A stretch of DNA of 44,403 nt. Origin: Synechococcus sp. MU1642 (GTDB lineage Bacteria; Cyanobacteriota; Cyanobacteriia; PCC-6307; Cyanobiaceae). The DNA is taken from contig NZ_VTKZ01000014.1 of the NCBI RefSeq assembly GCF_020514115.1, positions 1 to 44,403 on the forward strand. Reading direction: 5' to 3'. The translations under genes and the position numbers were made by a program. Of the stretch, positions 16,759 through 26,001 are shown piece after piece. How positions within the stretch are numbered: the stretch's first letter is position 1; each line of letters opens with the position of its first letter. Under the pieces are notes generated by a model. The model saw only the letters and a list, made by a program, of their open reading frames with translations, ran no database searches and was not told where the DNA came from.

Positions 16759-17924
16759 GGAAGCAGTGCGCAAATGGCTGCAGCCATTCTCAGACCTCCA
16801 CCCGCTTCTCCAAGGCGTCGTTTGGCTTCCACTTGGCATTGCTGTTGCAAGCCAGGATCCCTTCGCGCACGATCCAGCAGAGCCATGGCCAGCTCCGCTG
16901 TGGCCTTCAAGGCCTCACGGCTGCCACTCTCTCCGGAGGCGCAGAACACTGTGGGGCCCAGCAGGCGCCGTTGGGCTTCAGCGAATGCTTCTGTGAATTG
17001 AGGCCCCTGGCCCGGCACCTGCAGCACCGGTTTGGCCAGCCCAACGGCCTGCTCGATGGCGGTACCCGCCATGCCGATCACCAAGTCGCTGTGCTGAAGC
17101 ACGGCACTGAAGCTCCCTCGGCAAACTTTGATCGCCCGGGCACCCTCTCTTTGCAGCATTCCCCTCTCCAAATGCCAACCGCTTCGTTCGCTGAGCCGCT
17201 GCAAGTTGTCGTCATTGAGGCTGGGCACCAAGGCCAAATCCACGTTGCAGCGAACTGTGCCGGGCAGCAGCTCGATCAGCAGCAGCAGTAGTTGCAGGTT
17301 CTGCTCCAGTTCCGGTCGGCGGCTGCCGGGCAACAGAGCGATGCGTGCTGTGCTCGTGGGCGGTGGTAGTGCCGCTGTGAGCACCGAATCCATGAAGGGA
17401 TTGCCCAGGAAGGTCACCTGCCGTTGCAGTTGCCTGCTGAGGTCCTCGGCGGTGCGTTGATCGCGGCTGTACAGCGCTTTGAACCGGCGACTTTTCAGCA
17501 GAGCGGCGCAGGGCCAGGGCAGGCGCAGCGTCCCTTCGTAGTGACTGGAGTAGGCCACCAGATAGGTCGCCACTGGGCGATGGCTGAGCCATGCCGCTAT
17601 CACGGGGATCACATCCCCCACCACCAGGATCAGATCAAAGTGATGCCGGTAGCGGATCAGACGGATCAGGCGTCTGAGCAGATACAGCACTTGACCCTGG
17701 AGGATCTCGGTGAGGCGACCGCGAAGACTGGTGTAGCCAATGCCACCGGTGCTGAATTCATAGCTGCTTCCCAGGAGCCGCATTCCGGCGTTTCGATAGG
17801 GACTGCCAAGTCCAGCGAGCGGTAGTGCTTGCACGCTGTGCCCCTTCTGCTGCAGCTCCTTGGCCAGCAGCGCGCCCGACAGGTCTTCGCCGTGGCCATT
17901 GCTCAGTAGAAGGATGCGTGCCAT
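16755..17924 (-). CDS. Lipid-A-disaccharide synthase-related protein (TIGR03492 type)
   Basis: 389 residues from ATG 17924. It begins MARILLLSNGHGEDLSGALL (GHGED in place of the GEASGD of LpxB), contains VVGDVIPVIAAWL, YSRDQRTAEDL, FLGNPFMDSVL and IALLPGSRRPE, and ends with GMAGTAIEQAVGLAKPVLQVPGQGPQF, a GT-B type nucleotide-sugar site. These are marks of the cyanobacterial and plant-type LpxB-related family, distinct from true LpxB. It is presumably a cytoplasmic or peripheral membrane glycosyltransferase; the substrate has not been established. The gene is followed immediately by the small membrane protein. Confidence 0.88.
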   Translation of the reverse strand: MARILLLSNGHGEDLSGALLAKELQQKGHSVQALPLAGLGSPYRNAGMRLLGSSYEFSTGGIGYTSLRGRLTEILQGQVLYLLRRLIRLIRYRHHFDLILVVGDVIPVIAAWLSHRPVATYLVAYSSHYEGTLRLPWPCAALLKSRRFKALYSRDQRTAEDLSRQLQRQVTFLGNPFMDSVLTAALPPPTSTARIALLPGSRRPELEQNLQLLLLLIELLPGTVRCNVDLALVPSLNDDNLQRLSERSGWHLERGMLQREGARAIKVCRGSFSAVLQHSDLVIGMAGTAIEQAVGLAKPVLQVPGQGPQFTEAFAEAQRRLLGPTVFCASGESGSREALKATAELAMALLDRARRDPGLQQQCQVEAKRRLGEAGGGLRMAAAICALLP

Positions 17925-18024
17925 CGCAGGGGTGCCTTTCACCACATCCAGGTGTTCGGAACCGAACGATCCGATGGAGGCCGCTCGTAAAACCTGGACG
18001 GTAGGCGGTTGATGGTCCAGGTGG

Positions 18025-18050
18025 CTGTCATGCAGGGTCTGTCATGCAGG
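18025..18050 (+). repeat. Short tandem repeat, 2 x CTGTCATGCAGG
   Basis: CTGTCATGCAGG occurs at 18025-18036 and again at 18039-18050, a 14-nt period. It is in the 143-bp gap between the leftward TPR gene (end 18068) and the LpxB-related gene (start 17924). It may be an operator pair or a slippage product. Confidence 0.6.
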
Positions 18051-18067
18051 TCGACCGTCCGTTGTGA

Positions 18068-18487
18068 TCAGAGCTCAAGCCAGGCTTTCACTTTTTCGAG
18101 AGCCTTCCAGCCGGGCTTTCGCTCGAGCCCATCGGCGATCGAGGCCTTGAGTTCACTGGACACCTCAGGGGCCAGGGCCATCACCTGCTGCACCACCTGG
18201 ATGTGGTCGCGCACGCCCTTGGATTGGGTCTCAAGCAACGCCAGGCTCAGATTGATCCTGGCCTGGGGGTCCTGGCCGTTGAGTTTCACGGCGAAACGTG
18301 CCGACCGCAGCGCCTCTTCCGCCTGGTCGCAAAGCAGCTGCAGCCAGGCCAGGCAGGTCCAGCCAGCCGATTGGCGAGGAGCGGCTTCAACGATGCGGGC
18401 GAAATCAGGCAGAACCTCTTCGGCCGCGGCGCCGGCCTGATAGCGGGCCATGGCCTGTTCAAACAGGCTGTCCTGGGAAGTCTCCAT
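18068..18487 (-). CDS. TPR-like helical protein
   Basis: 139 residues from ATG 18487 (a TTG lies one codon before). The middle holds two or three TPR-like helix pairs: SAGWTCLAWLQLLCDQAEEA, SARFAVKLNGQDPQARINLS, ALAPEVSSELKASIADGLE. It has no signal peptide or membrane segment, so it is probably a cytoplasmic adaptor. It is 49 bp downstream of the IscA/SufA-type gene on the same strand and probably co-transcribed with it, which hints at a role tied to Fe-S delivery or photosystem assembly (inference only). Confidence 0.8.
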   Translation of the reverse strand: METSQDSLFEQAMARYQAGAAAEEVLPDFARIVEAAPRQSAGWTCLAWLQLLCDQAEEALRSARFAVKLNGQDPQARINLSLALLETQSKGVRDHIQVVQQVMALAPEVSSELKASIADGLERKPGWKALEKVKAWLEL

Positions 18488-18536
18488 CAACAGGGAGAGG
18501 GCAGTGATCTCCCCTCAGATTCCCACGCGGCTTCGC

Positions 18537-18929
18537 TCATACGGCGAAGGAACTACCGCAGCCACAGGTCTGGCTGGCGTTGGGGTTGGTGAAGTTGAAG
18601 CCACCACCGATCAGGGCAGTGCTGAAGTCCAGCTGCATTCCGTAGATGTAAAGCAGGCTTTTCGGATCACAGATCACCCGGAAGTTCTGGCCATCAGCGG
18701 CCACGTATTCGTACATCTCGTCGTCGTCGAGGGTGTCTGAGGCGGGCACGAAATCCATCGTGTAACTCATGCCGCTGCAGCCCCCGGAGCGGACCCCGAC
18801 GCGCAGCACTTGGTTCTCACCTTGTTCGCCACACAGCTTCGCCAGCTGCTGCATCGCGGGTTCAGTAATCAGGATGCCCTTGCCGTCTTTGGCGGTATGG
18901 GCCGGCGCGGTATCGGGGGTGGAAGTCAT
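18537..18929 (-). CDS. sufA: A-type iron-sulfur cluster carrier (IscA/SufA/HesB family)
   Basis: 130 residues from ATG. The core GILITEPAMQQLAKL ... VGVRSGGCSGMSYTMDF and the C-terminal QTCGCGSSFAV give the three conserved cysteines (C51, C122, C124) that bind an Fe-S cluster or iron. Family proteins pass clusters to apoproteins in the cytoplasm. A short Thr/Pro/Ala-rich N-terminal extension (1-17) precedes the core; a later start is possible but no alternative ATG is obvious. It is divergent from crtQ, so the 70-bp gap holds both promoters. Symbol is tentative: SufA, IscA and ErpA cannot be told apart by eye. Confidence 0.9.
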   Translation of the reverse strand: MTSTPDTAPAHTAKDGKGILITEPAMQQLAKLCGEQGENQVLRVGVRSGGCSGMSYTMDFVPASDTLDDDEMYEYVAADGQNFRVICDPKSLLYIYGMQLDFSTALIGGGFNFTNPNASQTCGCGSSFAV

Positions 18930-18999
18930 GGTCGACGCAGGCTCGTGCTCTCACTCTATGAACGCTCATACATAGAGTCGGTTTAGTTGACCAGATCTT

Positions 19000-20466
19000 G
19001 TGCGGGTCGCGATCGTTGGTTCCGGCCTCGCCGGCCTCTCCGCTGCAGTTGACCTCGTGGATGCAGGCCATGAGGTAAATCTCTACGAAGCCCGCCCCTT
19101 CATGGGCGGCAAGGTGGGCAGCTGGGTGGATGAGGGCGGTAACCACATCGAGATGGGGTTGCACGTCTTCTTTTTCAACTACGCCAACCTCTTTGCCCTG
19201 ATGCGCAAGGTGGGAGCGTTCGAGAACCTTCTGCCGAAGCAGCACACGCACCTGTTCGTGAACAAGGGGGGTGATCTGCGGGAGCTGGATTTCCGCTTCC
19301 CCATCGGTGCCCCCTTCAACGGCCTCAAGGCGTTCTTCACCACACCGCAGCTCAGCTGGATCGACAAGCTGCGTAATGCCCTGGCCTTGGGTACCAGTCC
19401 GATCGTGCGGGGTCTGGTGGATTACGAGGGGGCGATGCGCACCATCCGAGCCCTCGACTCCGTCAGTTTCCAGGACTGGTTTGTGGGCCATGGCGGCAGC
19501 CCCGAAAGCATCCGGCGGATGTGGAATCCCATTGCCTATGCGCTGGGCTTCATCGACTGCGAGGCCATCTCCGCCCGCTGCATGCTCACCATCTTCATGA
19601 TGTTCGCGGCCAAGACTGAAGCCTCCAAACTCAATCTGCTGAAGGGATCACCCCACCGCTGGCTGACGGGTCCGATTTTCGACTACATACAGCAGCGTGG
19701 GGGCAAGTTGCATCTGCGTCACCGGGTGAAGCAGGTGGATTACAACGAGGGTGACTCCCCTGAGATCACAGGCCTGCAGCTGGGAACGCCCGAAGGAGAC
19801 ATTCGTGTTGAGGCTGACGCCTACTTGGCTGCCTGTGACGTCCCCGGGATTCAGAAACTGCTGCCCGAGGCCTGGAACTGTTACCCCCAGTTCAAGGCGA
19901 TTCATCAGTTGGAGGCCGTGCCCGTGGCCACCGTTCAGCTCCGCTACGACGGCTGGGTGACTGAGCTGGGCGATGCCCAGGAAGCCCAGCGCCGGGATGT
20001 GGCAACACCCACTGGGCTCAACAACTTGCTGTATACAGCTGATGCCGATTTCAGCTGTTTTGCTGATTTAGCCCTGGCCAGCCCTGAGGATTACCGCAAG
20101 GAGGGAGAAGGCTCCCTGCTCCAATGCGTGCTCACCCCTGGTGACCCCTGGATTCCAAAGTCGGTGGACGAGATCGTGGCCCACACCGACCACCAGGTGC
20201 GCGAGCTTTTCCCCTCGGCTCGCAACCTTAAGCTCACCTGGAGCAACGTGGTGAAACTGGCTCAGTCGTTGTATCGGGAAGCCCCGGGCATGGAGCCTTA
20301 CCGCCCGGAGCAGCGCACGCCGATCCGTAATTTCTTCCTGGCCGGTAGTTACACCCGTCAGGACTACATCGATTCGATGGAGGGGGCCACGATGAGCGGT
20401 CATCTGGCAGCGGCTGCCATCCTCGATCAGCCTGCGAAGCTGGCCACCAACGCGGCGGTGGCCTGA
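19000..20466 (+). CDS. crtQ: Zeta-carotene desaturase
   Basis: 488 residues from GTG 19000. It desaturates 9,9'-di-cis-zeta-carotene to lycopene at the thylakoid or cytoplasmic membrane. The dinucleotide motif [17 protein letters not shown] starts at residue 3, and [13 protein letters not shown] follows, typical of the PDS/ZDS-type FAD desaturases. Diagnostic ZDS blocks include [38 protein letters not shown] and [20 protein letters not shown] near the end. ZDS rather than phytoene desaturase is chosen from these blocks. The SRPBCC gene follows with a 1-nt stop/start overlap (TGATG), and a lipoprotein gene comes after it. Confidence 0.95.
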   Translation: MRVAIVGSGLAGLSAAVDLVDAGHEVNLYEARPFMGGKVGSWVDEGGNHIEMGLHVFFFNYANLFALMRKVGAFENLLPKQHTHLFVNKGGDLRELDFRFPIGAPFNGLKAFFTTPQLSWIDKLRNALALGTSPIVRGLVDYEGAMRTIRALDSVSFQDWFVGHGGSPESIRRMWNPIAYALGFIDCEAISARCMLTIFMMFAAKTEASKLNLLKGSPHRWLTGPIFDYIQQRGGKLHLRHRVKQVDYNEGDSPEITGLQLGTPEGDIRVEADAYLAACDVPGIQKLLPEAWNCYPQFKAIHQLEAVPVATVQLRYDGWVTELGDAQEAQRRDVATPTGLNNLLYTADADFSCFADLALASPEDYRKEGEGSLLQCVLTPGDPWIPKSVDEIVAHTDHQVRELFPSARNLKLTWSNVVKLAQSLYREAPGMEPYRPEQRTPIRNFFLAGSYTRQDYIDSMEGATMSGHLAAAAILDQPAKLATNAAVA

Positions 20467-20903
20467 TGGGACGCTGGCTCGAACACACGGTCACCTCCGA
20501 GGTGCAGGCACCGGCTGCCAAGGTCTGGGAGGTCTGGAGTGATCTTGAAGCGATGCCCCGTTGGATGCGATGGATTGAATCGGTTAAGCCCCTGGAAGAT
20601 CCCGATCTCACCGATTGGACCTTGGCGGCCCAGGGCTTCCGCTTCAGCTGGAAAGCCCGAATCACGCAGCGGGTCGAAGCCCAGCAATTGCACTGGGAAT
20701 CGGTGGGGGGGCTGCCCACCAAAGGGGCTGTGCGTTTCTACCCCGAACCCAATGACCGCACTACGGTCAAGCTGAGTGTGACCTACGAATTGCCAGGGGT
20801 CTTGGCACCGCTCATGGAACCCAGCATTCTGGGGGGCATCGTGACCAAGGAGCTCCAGGCGAACCTCGACCGTTTCCGTGATCTGGTGGAAGCAGACGGC
20901 TGA
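20466..20903 (+). CDS. SRPBCC (polyketide cyclase/dehydrase-like) family protein
   Basis: 145 residues, ATG overlapping the crtQ stop. The N-terminus GRWLEHTVTSEVQAPAAKVW followed by VWSDLEAMPRWMRWIESVKP is the β-strand/helix opening of the START/SRPBCC fold (ligand-binding helix-grip). The C-terminal helix ILGGIVTKELQANLDRFRDL closes it. Members bind hydrophobic ligands. Consistent coupling to crtQ makes a role in handling carotenoid or quinone intermediates reasonable, but this is inferred from the neighbourhood. Confidence 0.87.
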   Translation: MGRWLEHTVTSEVQAPAAKVWEVWSDLEAMPRWMRWIESVKPLEDPDLTDWTLAAQGFRFSWKARITQRVEAQQLHWESVGGLPTKGAVRFYPEPNDRTTVKLSVTYELPGVLAPLMEPSILGGIVTKELQANLDRFRDLVEADG

Positions 20904-21376
20904 GCGCTGGCTTGCCCTTGTTGCCGTGTTGGTGGTCGTGGGTGGCTGTAGCGGTGAAACGCCAACGGCCACAGTGCTGCTACCGGTTCCAGTGAAACCT
21001 GCGCTGCTGTCGGAAACTTCAGCACCGGCGGCTCCACCGATAGGCCTCAACCCTCTGCCTTCTGCTAAGGAGTTGCAGCAGGCTGCCCCCGGCGGACGTG
21101 CGGATCCCTTTGGCCCTCTGGTTGTTGCCGATGCTCAGGCCCCCCATGACCGGCCTCACCTTGACGGTGGTTCCGCTTGTGGGAAAACAGAAACGAGCCG
21201 TGGTGACCACCCCCACCGGTAGCGGTGTGATTTGTATGGGATCTGATGGCCGCTGCGGCGAGGATGCACCGGTGCTGCTTCCGAGAGGATGGTCGGTGCT
21301 CAGCATCGATGTGGCGCCCGGCTGCATTCGCCTGGCGATGAACGATGAGCCTCAGGATCCCTTCTGCATCGCCTGA
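20878..21376 (+). pseudogene. Lipoprotein-like gene with a frameshift in a C6 run
   Basis: GTG 20878 opens a frame with a hydrophobic N-terminus and lipobox (WLALVAVLVVVGGC), a Pro/Ala/Thr-rich linker, and GGRADPFGPLVVADAQAP. It then meets CCCCCC at 21140-21145. Removing one C joins it to the second frame, which reads MTGLTLTVVPLVGKQKRAV ... GVICMGSDGRCGEDAPVLLP ... GCIRLAMNDEPQDPFCIA to TGA 21374-21376. Together they give about 165 residues of an exported lipoprotein; the G-R-x-D-P-F motif resembles that of pilus or secretion-associated proteins (weak). As written the reading frame is broken. A sequencing error in a homopolymer is as likely as a real mutation. The 3' end overlaps hemD by 25 bp. 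Confidence 0.75.
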
Positions 21377-22149
21377 GCGCAGGCTGCGGCTAACCCTTCG
21401 AGATCGTGGGGGTTGGCCTCAGCATCCATCCGGCCGAAGCATTGGAGGCAGCTGCGGCTGGTCTGGGGGCCGATTGAAATCACCTTTACCCCCTCCAACC
21501 GTTCAGCCCAGCCAGCGCCGAAGCGTTGCTCCAGCAGTTGCGCGGTGTGCTCCGCTGTCTTGCCGCTGCTGAAGGCGATGGCATCGACCCTGCCCTCTTC
21601 TAGGGCTGCTGCTGTTGGCTCCGGCATTGCGGCGGGGCAGCCGGACTCGTAGGCCGCCACTTCCACCACCCGCACCCCGGCCTCACCGAAGGCGTCCGCC
21701 AGCAGGGTGCGACCACCGCTTTGCACCCGTGGCAAAAGCATCTTGAGGCCCCAGCCCGAGACTGGGAAGTGATCGATCAAGCTGTCGGCCACGAAGCTCG
21801 GGGGCACGAAATCTGCGGCTGCCCCAATGTCGTCCAGCACCTGCGCCGTTTTGCGACCCACCGCCGCAATCTTGAGGCTGGCGGGGCGTCGGGCCAGGCA
21901 ACGGCCGAGGCGCTGCAGCCGCTCCTCCACGGCCTGTACGCCATTGGCGCTGGAGAACACCAGCCAGTGAAAGCTTTCCAAGTCTTCGAGGGCATCATCC
22001 AGGGGGCCCCAGTGGTCGGGTGGTCCGATCACCAGGGCAGGAAGGTCCAGCACCGTTGCCCCAAGCTCTTCCAGTAGCTGTCTCGCGGCCCCCTGCTGGT
22101 CGGCCGCGCGGGTGACGATCACTGTTCGGCTCTGCAAGGGATGGCTCAA
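21352..22149 (-). CDS. hemD: Uroporphyrinogen-III synthase
   Basis: 265 residues. It closes hydroxymethylbilane to uroporphyrinogen III, the precursor of chlorophyll, haem, phycobilins and B12. Sequence identity in this family is low, but RTVIVTRAADQQGAARQLLE at the start, SFHWLVFSSANGVQAVEERL, then KIAAVGRKTAQVL, LLPRVQSGGRTLLADAF, VVEVAAYESG and DAIAFSSGKTAEH, and VKVISIGPQTSRSCLQCF follow the HemD pattern in order. The start is TTG at 22149 with a TTGA overlap to the upstream gene's stop. It is the last gene of a five-gene leftward unit. Confidence 0.92.
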   Translation of the reverse strand: MSHPLQSRTVIVTRAADQQGAARQLLEELGATVLDLPALVIGPPDHWGPLDDALEDLESFHWLVFSSANGVQAVEERLQRLGRCLARRPASLKIAAVGRKTAQVLDDIGAAADFVPPSFVADSLIDHFPVSGWGLKMLLPRVQSGGRTLLADAFGEAGVRVVEVAAYESGCPAAMPEPTAAALEEGRVDAIAFSSGKTAEHTAQLLEQRFGAGWAERLEGVKVISIGPQTSRSCLQCFGRMDAEANPHDLEGLAAACAQAMQKGS

Positions 22150-23348
22150 GCCACAGCCTCCCCGTTCAGCTTCACGATCCCCCGCACCTTCTCGCGCAGT
22201 TGCTCAGCCGCGTCTGCGCTTCCTTGCGCCTGAAGCAGGTTGATGGCGCGGATGAAGCTGCTGCGAGAGGCGTCGATGTTGCCGCCCATTAATTGGGCTA
22301 CAGCATTGTTTTGATGGCACTCGGCGTTGTTGGGATCCAGGGTGAGAGCACGCCCATAGGCCTCCAGGGCGTGCGCGAGGTCGCCGCGCCTCCGCTGCAT
22401 CAGCCCCAGGTTGTACCAGGCAAGGGCCACTTCAGGAGCACGCTGGGTGGCAGTTTGGGTGAGGCTGATGGCTTCCTCCAGGCCCCCCTGTTCCATCAGT
22501 CGGGCTGCCAGGTTGAGACGCGCTCCAAGACTCACCCTTGTGTCTAGGGGAATCTCGAGGGCTTGCCGGTAGCAGCTCACCGCTTGGGTGGGATCATTGG
22601 GGCTCAGGGCCATGCCCAGATTCAGCAGCAGCTCATAGCGTTCGGCACTGGCCGTCGCGCACTGCTTTAGGCCGTTTTGCAGTAGGGGGATGGCGTCTTC
22701 GGTCTTGCCTTCGCTGATCAACAGTCCCCCGAGCTTGGCGCTGGCGTAGGGATCACCGGGACGGTTCTTCAGATCGTTTTCCATCGCCCTCCGCAGCCGA
22801 TCTGCCTTGTCGCTGCGGGCGAGCAGCTCAGGTCGGTAGCCGTCATGGAGGATTGCCGGCTCACTGCAATCGGCGATGCGCCACTGGAGTTCTGTCTCCA
22901 GCAGGGTGCGAACGCTGTCGTCGATCATCGAGTGGTACGGCCGGCTCCACTGGATCGAGGGGTGGCGGCGGAACAGACGACTGACGCTGGAATAGGGCGC
23001 CATGGCGGCCCCAACTTCGTAGCGCAGCAGGTTGATCACCAGCACATCGGGCTGGGCCATCAGGGCTTTGAGTGCGGGGATGGCCTCAGGTCGAAGCTGC
23101 TCGTCCGCGTCCAGCACCAGCACCCAGTCACCGTTGAGAAATTCAAGGGCCTGGTTGCGGGCTGGAGCGAAGTCACCCGGCCAGGTGATCTGTTCAACCC
23201 TGGCTCCAGCAGCCTTGGCAATAGCCACCGTGGCATCGGTGGAGCCGGTATCTACCAACACCATCTCGTCGGCGAAGCCCAGCACAGAGCGCAGACACTC
23301 TCCGAGACGCGCCTCTTCATCGCGCACGATCATCGAGAGGCTGAGCAT
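22146..23348 (-). CDS. Family-2 glycosyltransferase with C-terminal TPR repeats
   Basis: 400 residues from ATG 23348 (a longer frame from 23438 lacks support). It starts MLSLSMIVRDEEARLGECLR; VDTGSTD at 32-38 and DADE at 80-83 are the nucleotide-sugar/metal-binding motifs of SunS/WaaE-like GT2 proteins. From about residue 190 there are several TPR motifs (e.g. PEVALAWYNLGLMQRRRGDL, AYGRALTLDPNNAECHQNNA). No membrane segment is visible, so it is a soluble cytoplasmic enzyme. It lies between nagZ and hemD. The acceptor could be a lipid-linked sugar or a protein; not determinable. Confidence 0.85.
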   Translation of the reverse strand: MLSLSMIVRDEEARLGECLRSVLGFADEMVLVDTGSTDATVAIAKAAGARVEQITWPGDFAPARNQALEFLNGDWVLVLDADEQLRPEAIPALKALMAQPDVLVINLLRYEVGAAMAPYSSVSRLFRRHPSIQWSRPYHSMIDDSVRTLLETELQWRIADCSEPAILHDGYRPELLARSDKADRLRRAMENDLKNRPGDPYASAKLGGLLISEGKTEDAIPLLQNGLKQCATASAERYELLLNLGMALSPNDPTQAVSCYRQALEIPLDTRVSLGARLNLAARLMEQGGLEEAISLTQTATQRAPEVALAWYNLGLMQRRRGDLAHALEAYGRALTLDPNNAECHQNNAVAQLMGGNIDASRSSFIRAINLLQAQGSADAAEQLREKVRGIVKLNGEAVA

Positions 23349-23410
23349 GGGCAGGCTGGAGGTTGGCGCGAGATTAGATGCGGTTGGCCAGTGCAGTTGG
23401 TTGGCGGTGG

Positions 23411-25027
23411 TCAGTCGGTGAATGCACTGCTGTTGCAAGCTGGCGATGCGGTGGGGAACAGCGCGGTGAGTACTTGGTGCTGGGCTTCCTGCATCTGGCC
23501 TGCGGAATAGGCGGCAGGGCAGTCGCTGGGTAGAACAGGCTGCAGGCTGTCCCAGAGGTAAGGACTGCCGTAGATCACCACTCCCGCGAGTCGGTTGAGG
23601 GCGATCAGTTGTTGGATCGCTGCGGCCCAGGGTTCTTGGGCATCTCGCCCGGCGCGGAAGGGGTTGCCCCGCAGGAACAGCTGCAGCATCACTGCTCCAT
23701 CTCCGAGGCGGTCCAGCGCCAGGGGAGCTTCCGGCTGGCCGCTCCAGGGCGACAGGCCCTCGCCATGCAGCACGATCGAGCGGAACCCCTGGGCTTCGGG
23801 GAGGCGCAGGGCCGGTGACCAGCCGCTGAGGACGGCTGCGCTGGGAAGCAGTGCATCCACGCGCACCAGGTTGATTCCTGCATTCGGTTGAACCGCTGCG
23901 CCGCTGACCGTGATGCTGTGACGCACCAGCTCAGTCTCAAGGGCTTGCTCGGCTGCGCTGACGATCGGACCTGAAGGTGTGCTGGTTGGGATCGATGCCA
24001 GCGCATGAGCCCGGCGCTGCACGCTCTCGTCCAACCTCGCGAGGGGTAGCCGGCCGCTGCTGAAACCGTCGCAGAGACCATCGATGGCGGCATCCGCATT
24101 CGCCGGCATCAGAATCAGATCGGCCCCGGCTTCAAAGGCCAGCACAGCTGCTTCGGCGGCGCCGTGTCGTGCGCTGATTGCTTCCATCACCAGGGCATCT
24201 GTCACCACCAGCCCGTTGAACCCCATCTGGCGCCGCAGCAGATCGGTGAGTACGGCTTTGGAGAGGGTGGCAGGCTGCTGCGGATCCAGTTCCGGAAGCA
24301 CCAAATGGGCCGTCATTACGCTGTCCACACCGGCGGCAATGGCGGCACGGAAAGGCGGCAGTTCGATCTGCTCCAGCCGTTCGCGGCTGTGGGGCAGCAC
24401 CGGTAAGTACAGATGGGAGTCTCTGGTGGTGTCACCGTGGCCGGGAAAGTGTTTGGCGCATCCAAGAACACCTGCTTGCTTCAGCCCCTCTAGGAAGGCC
24501 ACAGCCAGGGCGCTGGCACTGTTGGGATCTTCGCCCCAGGCCCGCACATTGATCACTGGGTTGACGGGGTTGTTGTTGACGTCGCACACCGGGCCTAGCA
24601 CCCAGTTCAGGCCGCAGCGGCGGGCCTGTTCGCCGGTGCAGCGGCCATAGCGCTCAGTCAAAGTCACGGCCAGCTCGGGCTCCCGCTGGTGGAGACGTCC
24701 GAGGGCCAGGGGCGGCACCAGCCAGCTGGCACCTTCGAAGCGCTGGCCAACGCCCTCTTCAACGTCTGCGCAGAACAGCAACCGTTGCTCACTCCAGCTC
24801 TGCAGTTGCTGGGTTCGTTGTTGCAGCTCCACGGCGCTGCCCCCCAGCAGAATAACGCCACCAACACCATCCCGCAGCAGACGCTGTAGTTCGCTCTTTG
24901 GAAGCTCCCACTGCGGGTAGCGACGCTGCTGGTCGCTTAGATGACCACTGGCCCGAACCACCAGCAGTTTTGCCACCCGGCGCCGCAGACTCTCATTCAC
25001 TGGATTGTCAGTCGTCGGGCTGTTCAT
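23411..25027 (-). CDS. nagZ: Glycoside hydrolase family 3 β-N-acetylhexosaminidase-like protein
   Basis: 538 residues from ATG 25027. The GH3 signature KHFPGHGDT lies at 192-200, with the nucleophile Asp in [10 protein letters not shown] (D277). These are the NagZ-type motifs; NagZ removes GlcNAc from muropeptides during peptidoglycan recycling. A ~170-residue second domain follows the (β/α)8 barrel, so it is longer than single-domain NagZ (~340). The N-terminus lacks an obvious signal peptide. The start overlaps rbfA by 20 bp. The presence of this cell-wall hydrolase gene between rbfA and a GT2 gene suggests co-transcription rather than shared function. Confidence 0.88.
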   Translation of the reverse strand: MNSPTTDNPVNESLRRRVAKLLVVRASGHLSDQQRRYPQWELPKSELQRLLRDGVGGVILLGGSAVELQQRTQQLQSWSEQRLLFCADVEEGVGQRFEGASWLVPPLALGRLHQREPELAVTLTERYGRCTGEQARRCGLNWVLGPVCDVNNNPVNPVINVRAWGEDPNSASALAVAFLEGLKQAGVLGCAKHFPGHGDTTRDSHLYLPVLPHSRERLEQIELPPFRAAIAAGVDSVMTAHLVLPELDPQQPATLSKAVLTDLLRRQMGFNGLVVTDALVMEAISARHGAAEAAVLAFEAGADLILMPANADAAIDGLCDGFSSGRLPLARLDESVQRRAHALASIPTSTPSGPIVSAAEQALETELVRHSITVSGAAVQPNAGINLVRVDALLPSAAVLSGWSPALRLPEAQGFRSIVLHGEGLSPWSGQPEAPLALDRLGDGAVMLQLFLRGNPFRAGRDAQEPWAAAIQQLIALNRLAGVVIYGSPYLWDSLQPVLPSDCPAAYSAGQMQEAQHQVLTALFPTASPACNSSAFTD

Positions 25028-25412
25028 CACTGCCCGGTGGAATCTCGCCACGCTGCTGCCGCTCGTCTTCAAGGCGATTCAGCAGTCCCAGTACAGAGGT
25101 GCCGCGCTCCAGTCCCCGATCCAGTTGGAACACCACGTCGGGGGCGCGCCGCATCTGCAGCCGCCGCCCCAGTTCTCCCCGCAGGAAGCCGCTGGCGGCC
25201 TGAAGCCCCTCGAGCACTTTGTCGCGCTCCTGAGCTTCCCCGAAGACGCTCACGAAGATCTTGCAGTGCTGCAGATCACCGGACACCTCTACCTCGGTGA
25301 TGCTCACCATGCCCTGGTGCACCCTTTCATCCCGGATGCCGTTGATCATCAGTTCGCTGACTTCTTTGCGGATCAGAGCGGCTACCCGCTCCACTCGACG
25401 CCCCTGTGCCAT
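25008..25412 (-). CDS. rbfA: Ribosome-binding factor A
   Basis: 134 residues from ATG 25412. RbfA helps 16S rRNA maturation and 30S assembly. Recognised from [20 protein letters not shown] at the start, [20 protein letters not shown] in the middle and [20 protein letters not shown] towards the end (KH-like fold). The C-terminal tail is acidic (GSDEQPDD). ATG overlaps the DUF751 stop (TAATG), and the 3' end overlaps nagZ by 20 bp. Confidence 0.95.
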   Translation of the reverse strand: MAQGRRVERVAALIRKEVSELMINGIRDERVHQGMVSITEVEVSGDLQHCKIFVSVFGEAQERDKVLEGLQAASGFLRGELGRRLQMRRAPDVVFQLDRGLERGTSVLGLLNRLEDERQQRGEIPPGSDEQPDD

Positions 25413-25618
25413 TACGCCATCGGTGCTGAATGCACCATGGCACGCAGCACCAATGTGAGGCTGATTCCCCCGCTGATCAAGGCGCCGATTAAGGCCACGG
25501 CAGTGATTGGATTGCTCCTGCGTGCGGCCAGGGGTTCAACGACGGAATTCATCACCCCGAGGGTGAAAGCCACCAAGTAGCGGGGGTAACGGGAGACATT
25601 GAGGAAAAATTCTTTCAT
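25412..25618 (-). CDS. ycf33: DUF751 / Ycf33-like small membrane protein
   Basis: 68 residues. [20 protein letters not shown], followed by [10 protein letters not shown] and a second hydrophobic segment ([20 protein letters not shown]), matches the DUF751 (Ycf33) family found in cyanobacteria and algal plastids; its role is unknown. It is the first gene of the leftward operon; the ribosome-binding and promoter region lies in the AT-rich gap above it. It shares one nucleotide of its stop with the rbfA start. Confidence 0.88.
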   Translation of the reverse strand: MKEFFLNVSRYPRYLVAFTLGVMNSVVEPLAARRSNPITAVALIGALISGGISLTLVLRAMVHSAPMA

Positions 25619-26001
25619 ATCCAGCTGTTGCAGTGAGTTAGAAGATCTTAGTAGAACTTCGAAGTTTCTCCGACATTGGCAACTGTCGCTGCACAGGTCA
25701 CGCTCTGTAGCGGATTAGAGCGAGATGCAAGCAAGTATGGAGTGTATCCAATGAAAAAATGCGTGAGATCTTTCTTGCGCATTTATATGGTCGAGCGCTT
25801 CGGCACTGCGCTTATCATTGAGAAAGTTTCTCGAGATTTATTTTAACGGCGATATTGCCTTTATTTTGCCAAAATAGCTTTATAGAATTCCGTTGATTTT
25901 AAGGAATTCCCAAAACTTAAACGACTAAAATACAATATGAGTAGTTAGTCCATAAAAACCCCATAAAGATGTGCTATAAAAGGACACGTTAATATAAGCT
26001 A
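25619..26001 (+). other. AT-rich intergenic region, no confident gene
   Basis: About 380 bp, noticeably AT-rich from about 25740 onward. It holds the promoter of the leftward DUF751 operon and of the rightward gene at 26002. Seen: a 31-codon frame (25751-25846, MKKCVRSFLRIYMVERFG...) with a weak GGAG upstream, which I do not trust; an inverted repeat GAATTCC / GGAATTC at 25885-25909 with an 11-nt spacer; a palindrome ATTTTGCCAAAAT at 25863-25875; and TACAAT (25931) and TATAAA (25975) as candidate -10 boxes. No tRNA, transposase or att-like repeat was recognised. Confidence 0.55.

Noticed and set aside
21140-21145. Programmed ribosomal frameshifting as explanation for the split lipoprotein
   Set aside because: No slippery heptamer of the usual kind or clear downstream pseudoknot; homopolymer error or mutation is simpler.
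25751-25846. 31-codon frame MKKCVRSFLRIYMVERFG... in the AT-rich gap
   Set aside because: Only a weak GGAG upstream and no hallmark of a real protein; mentioned under the intergenic entry but not called.
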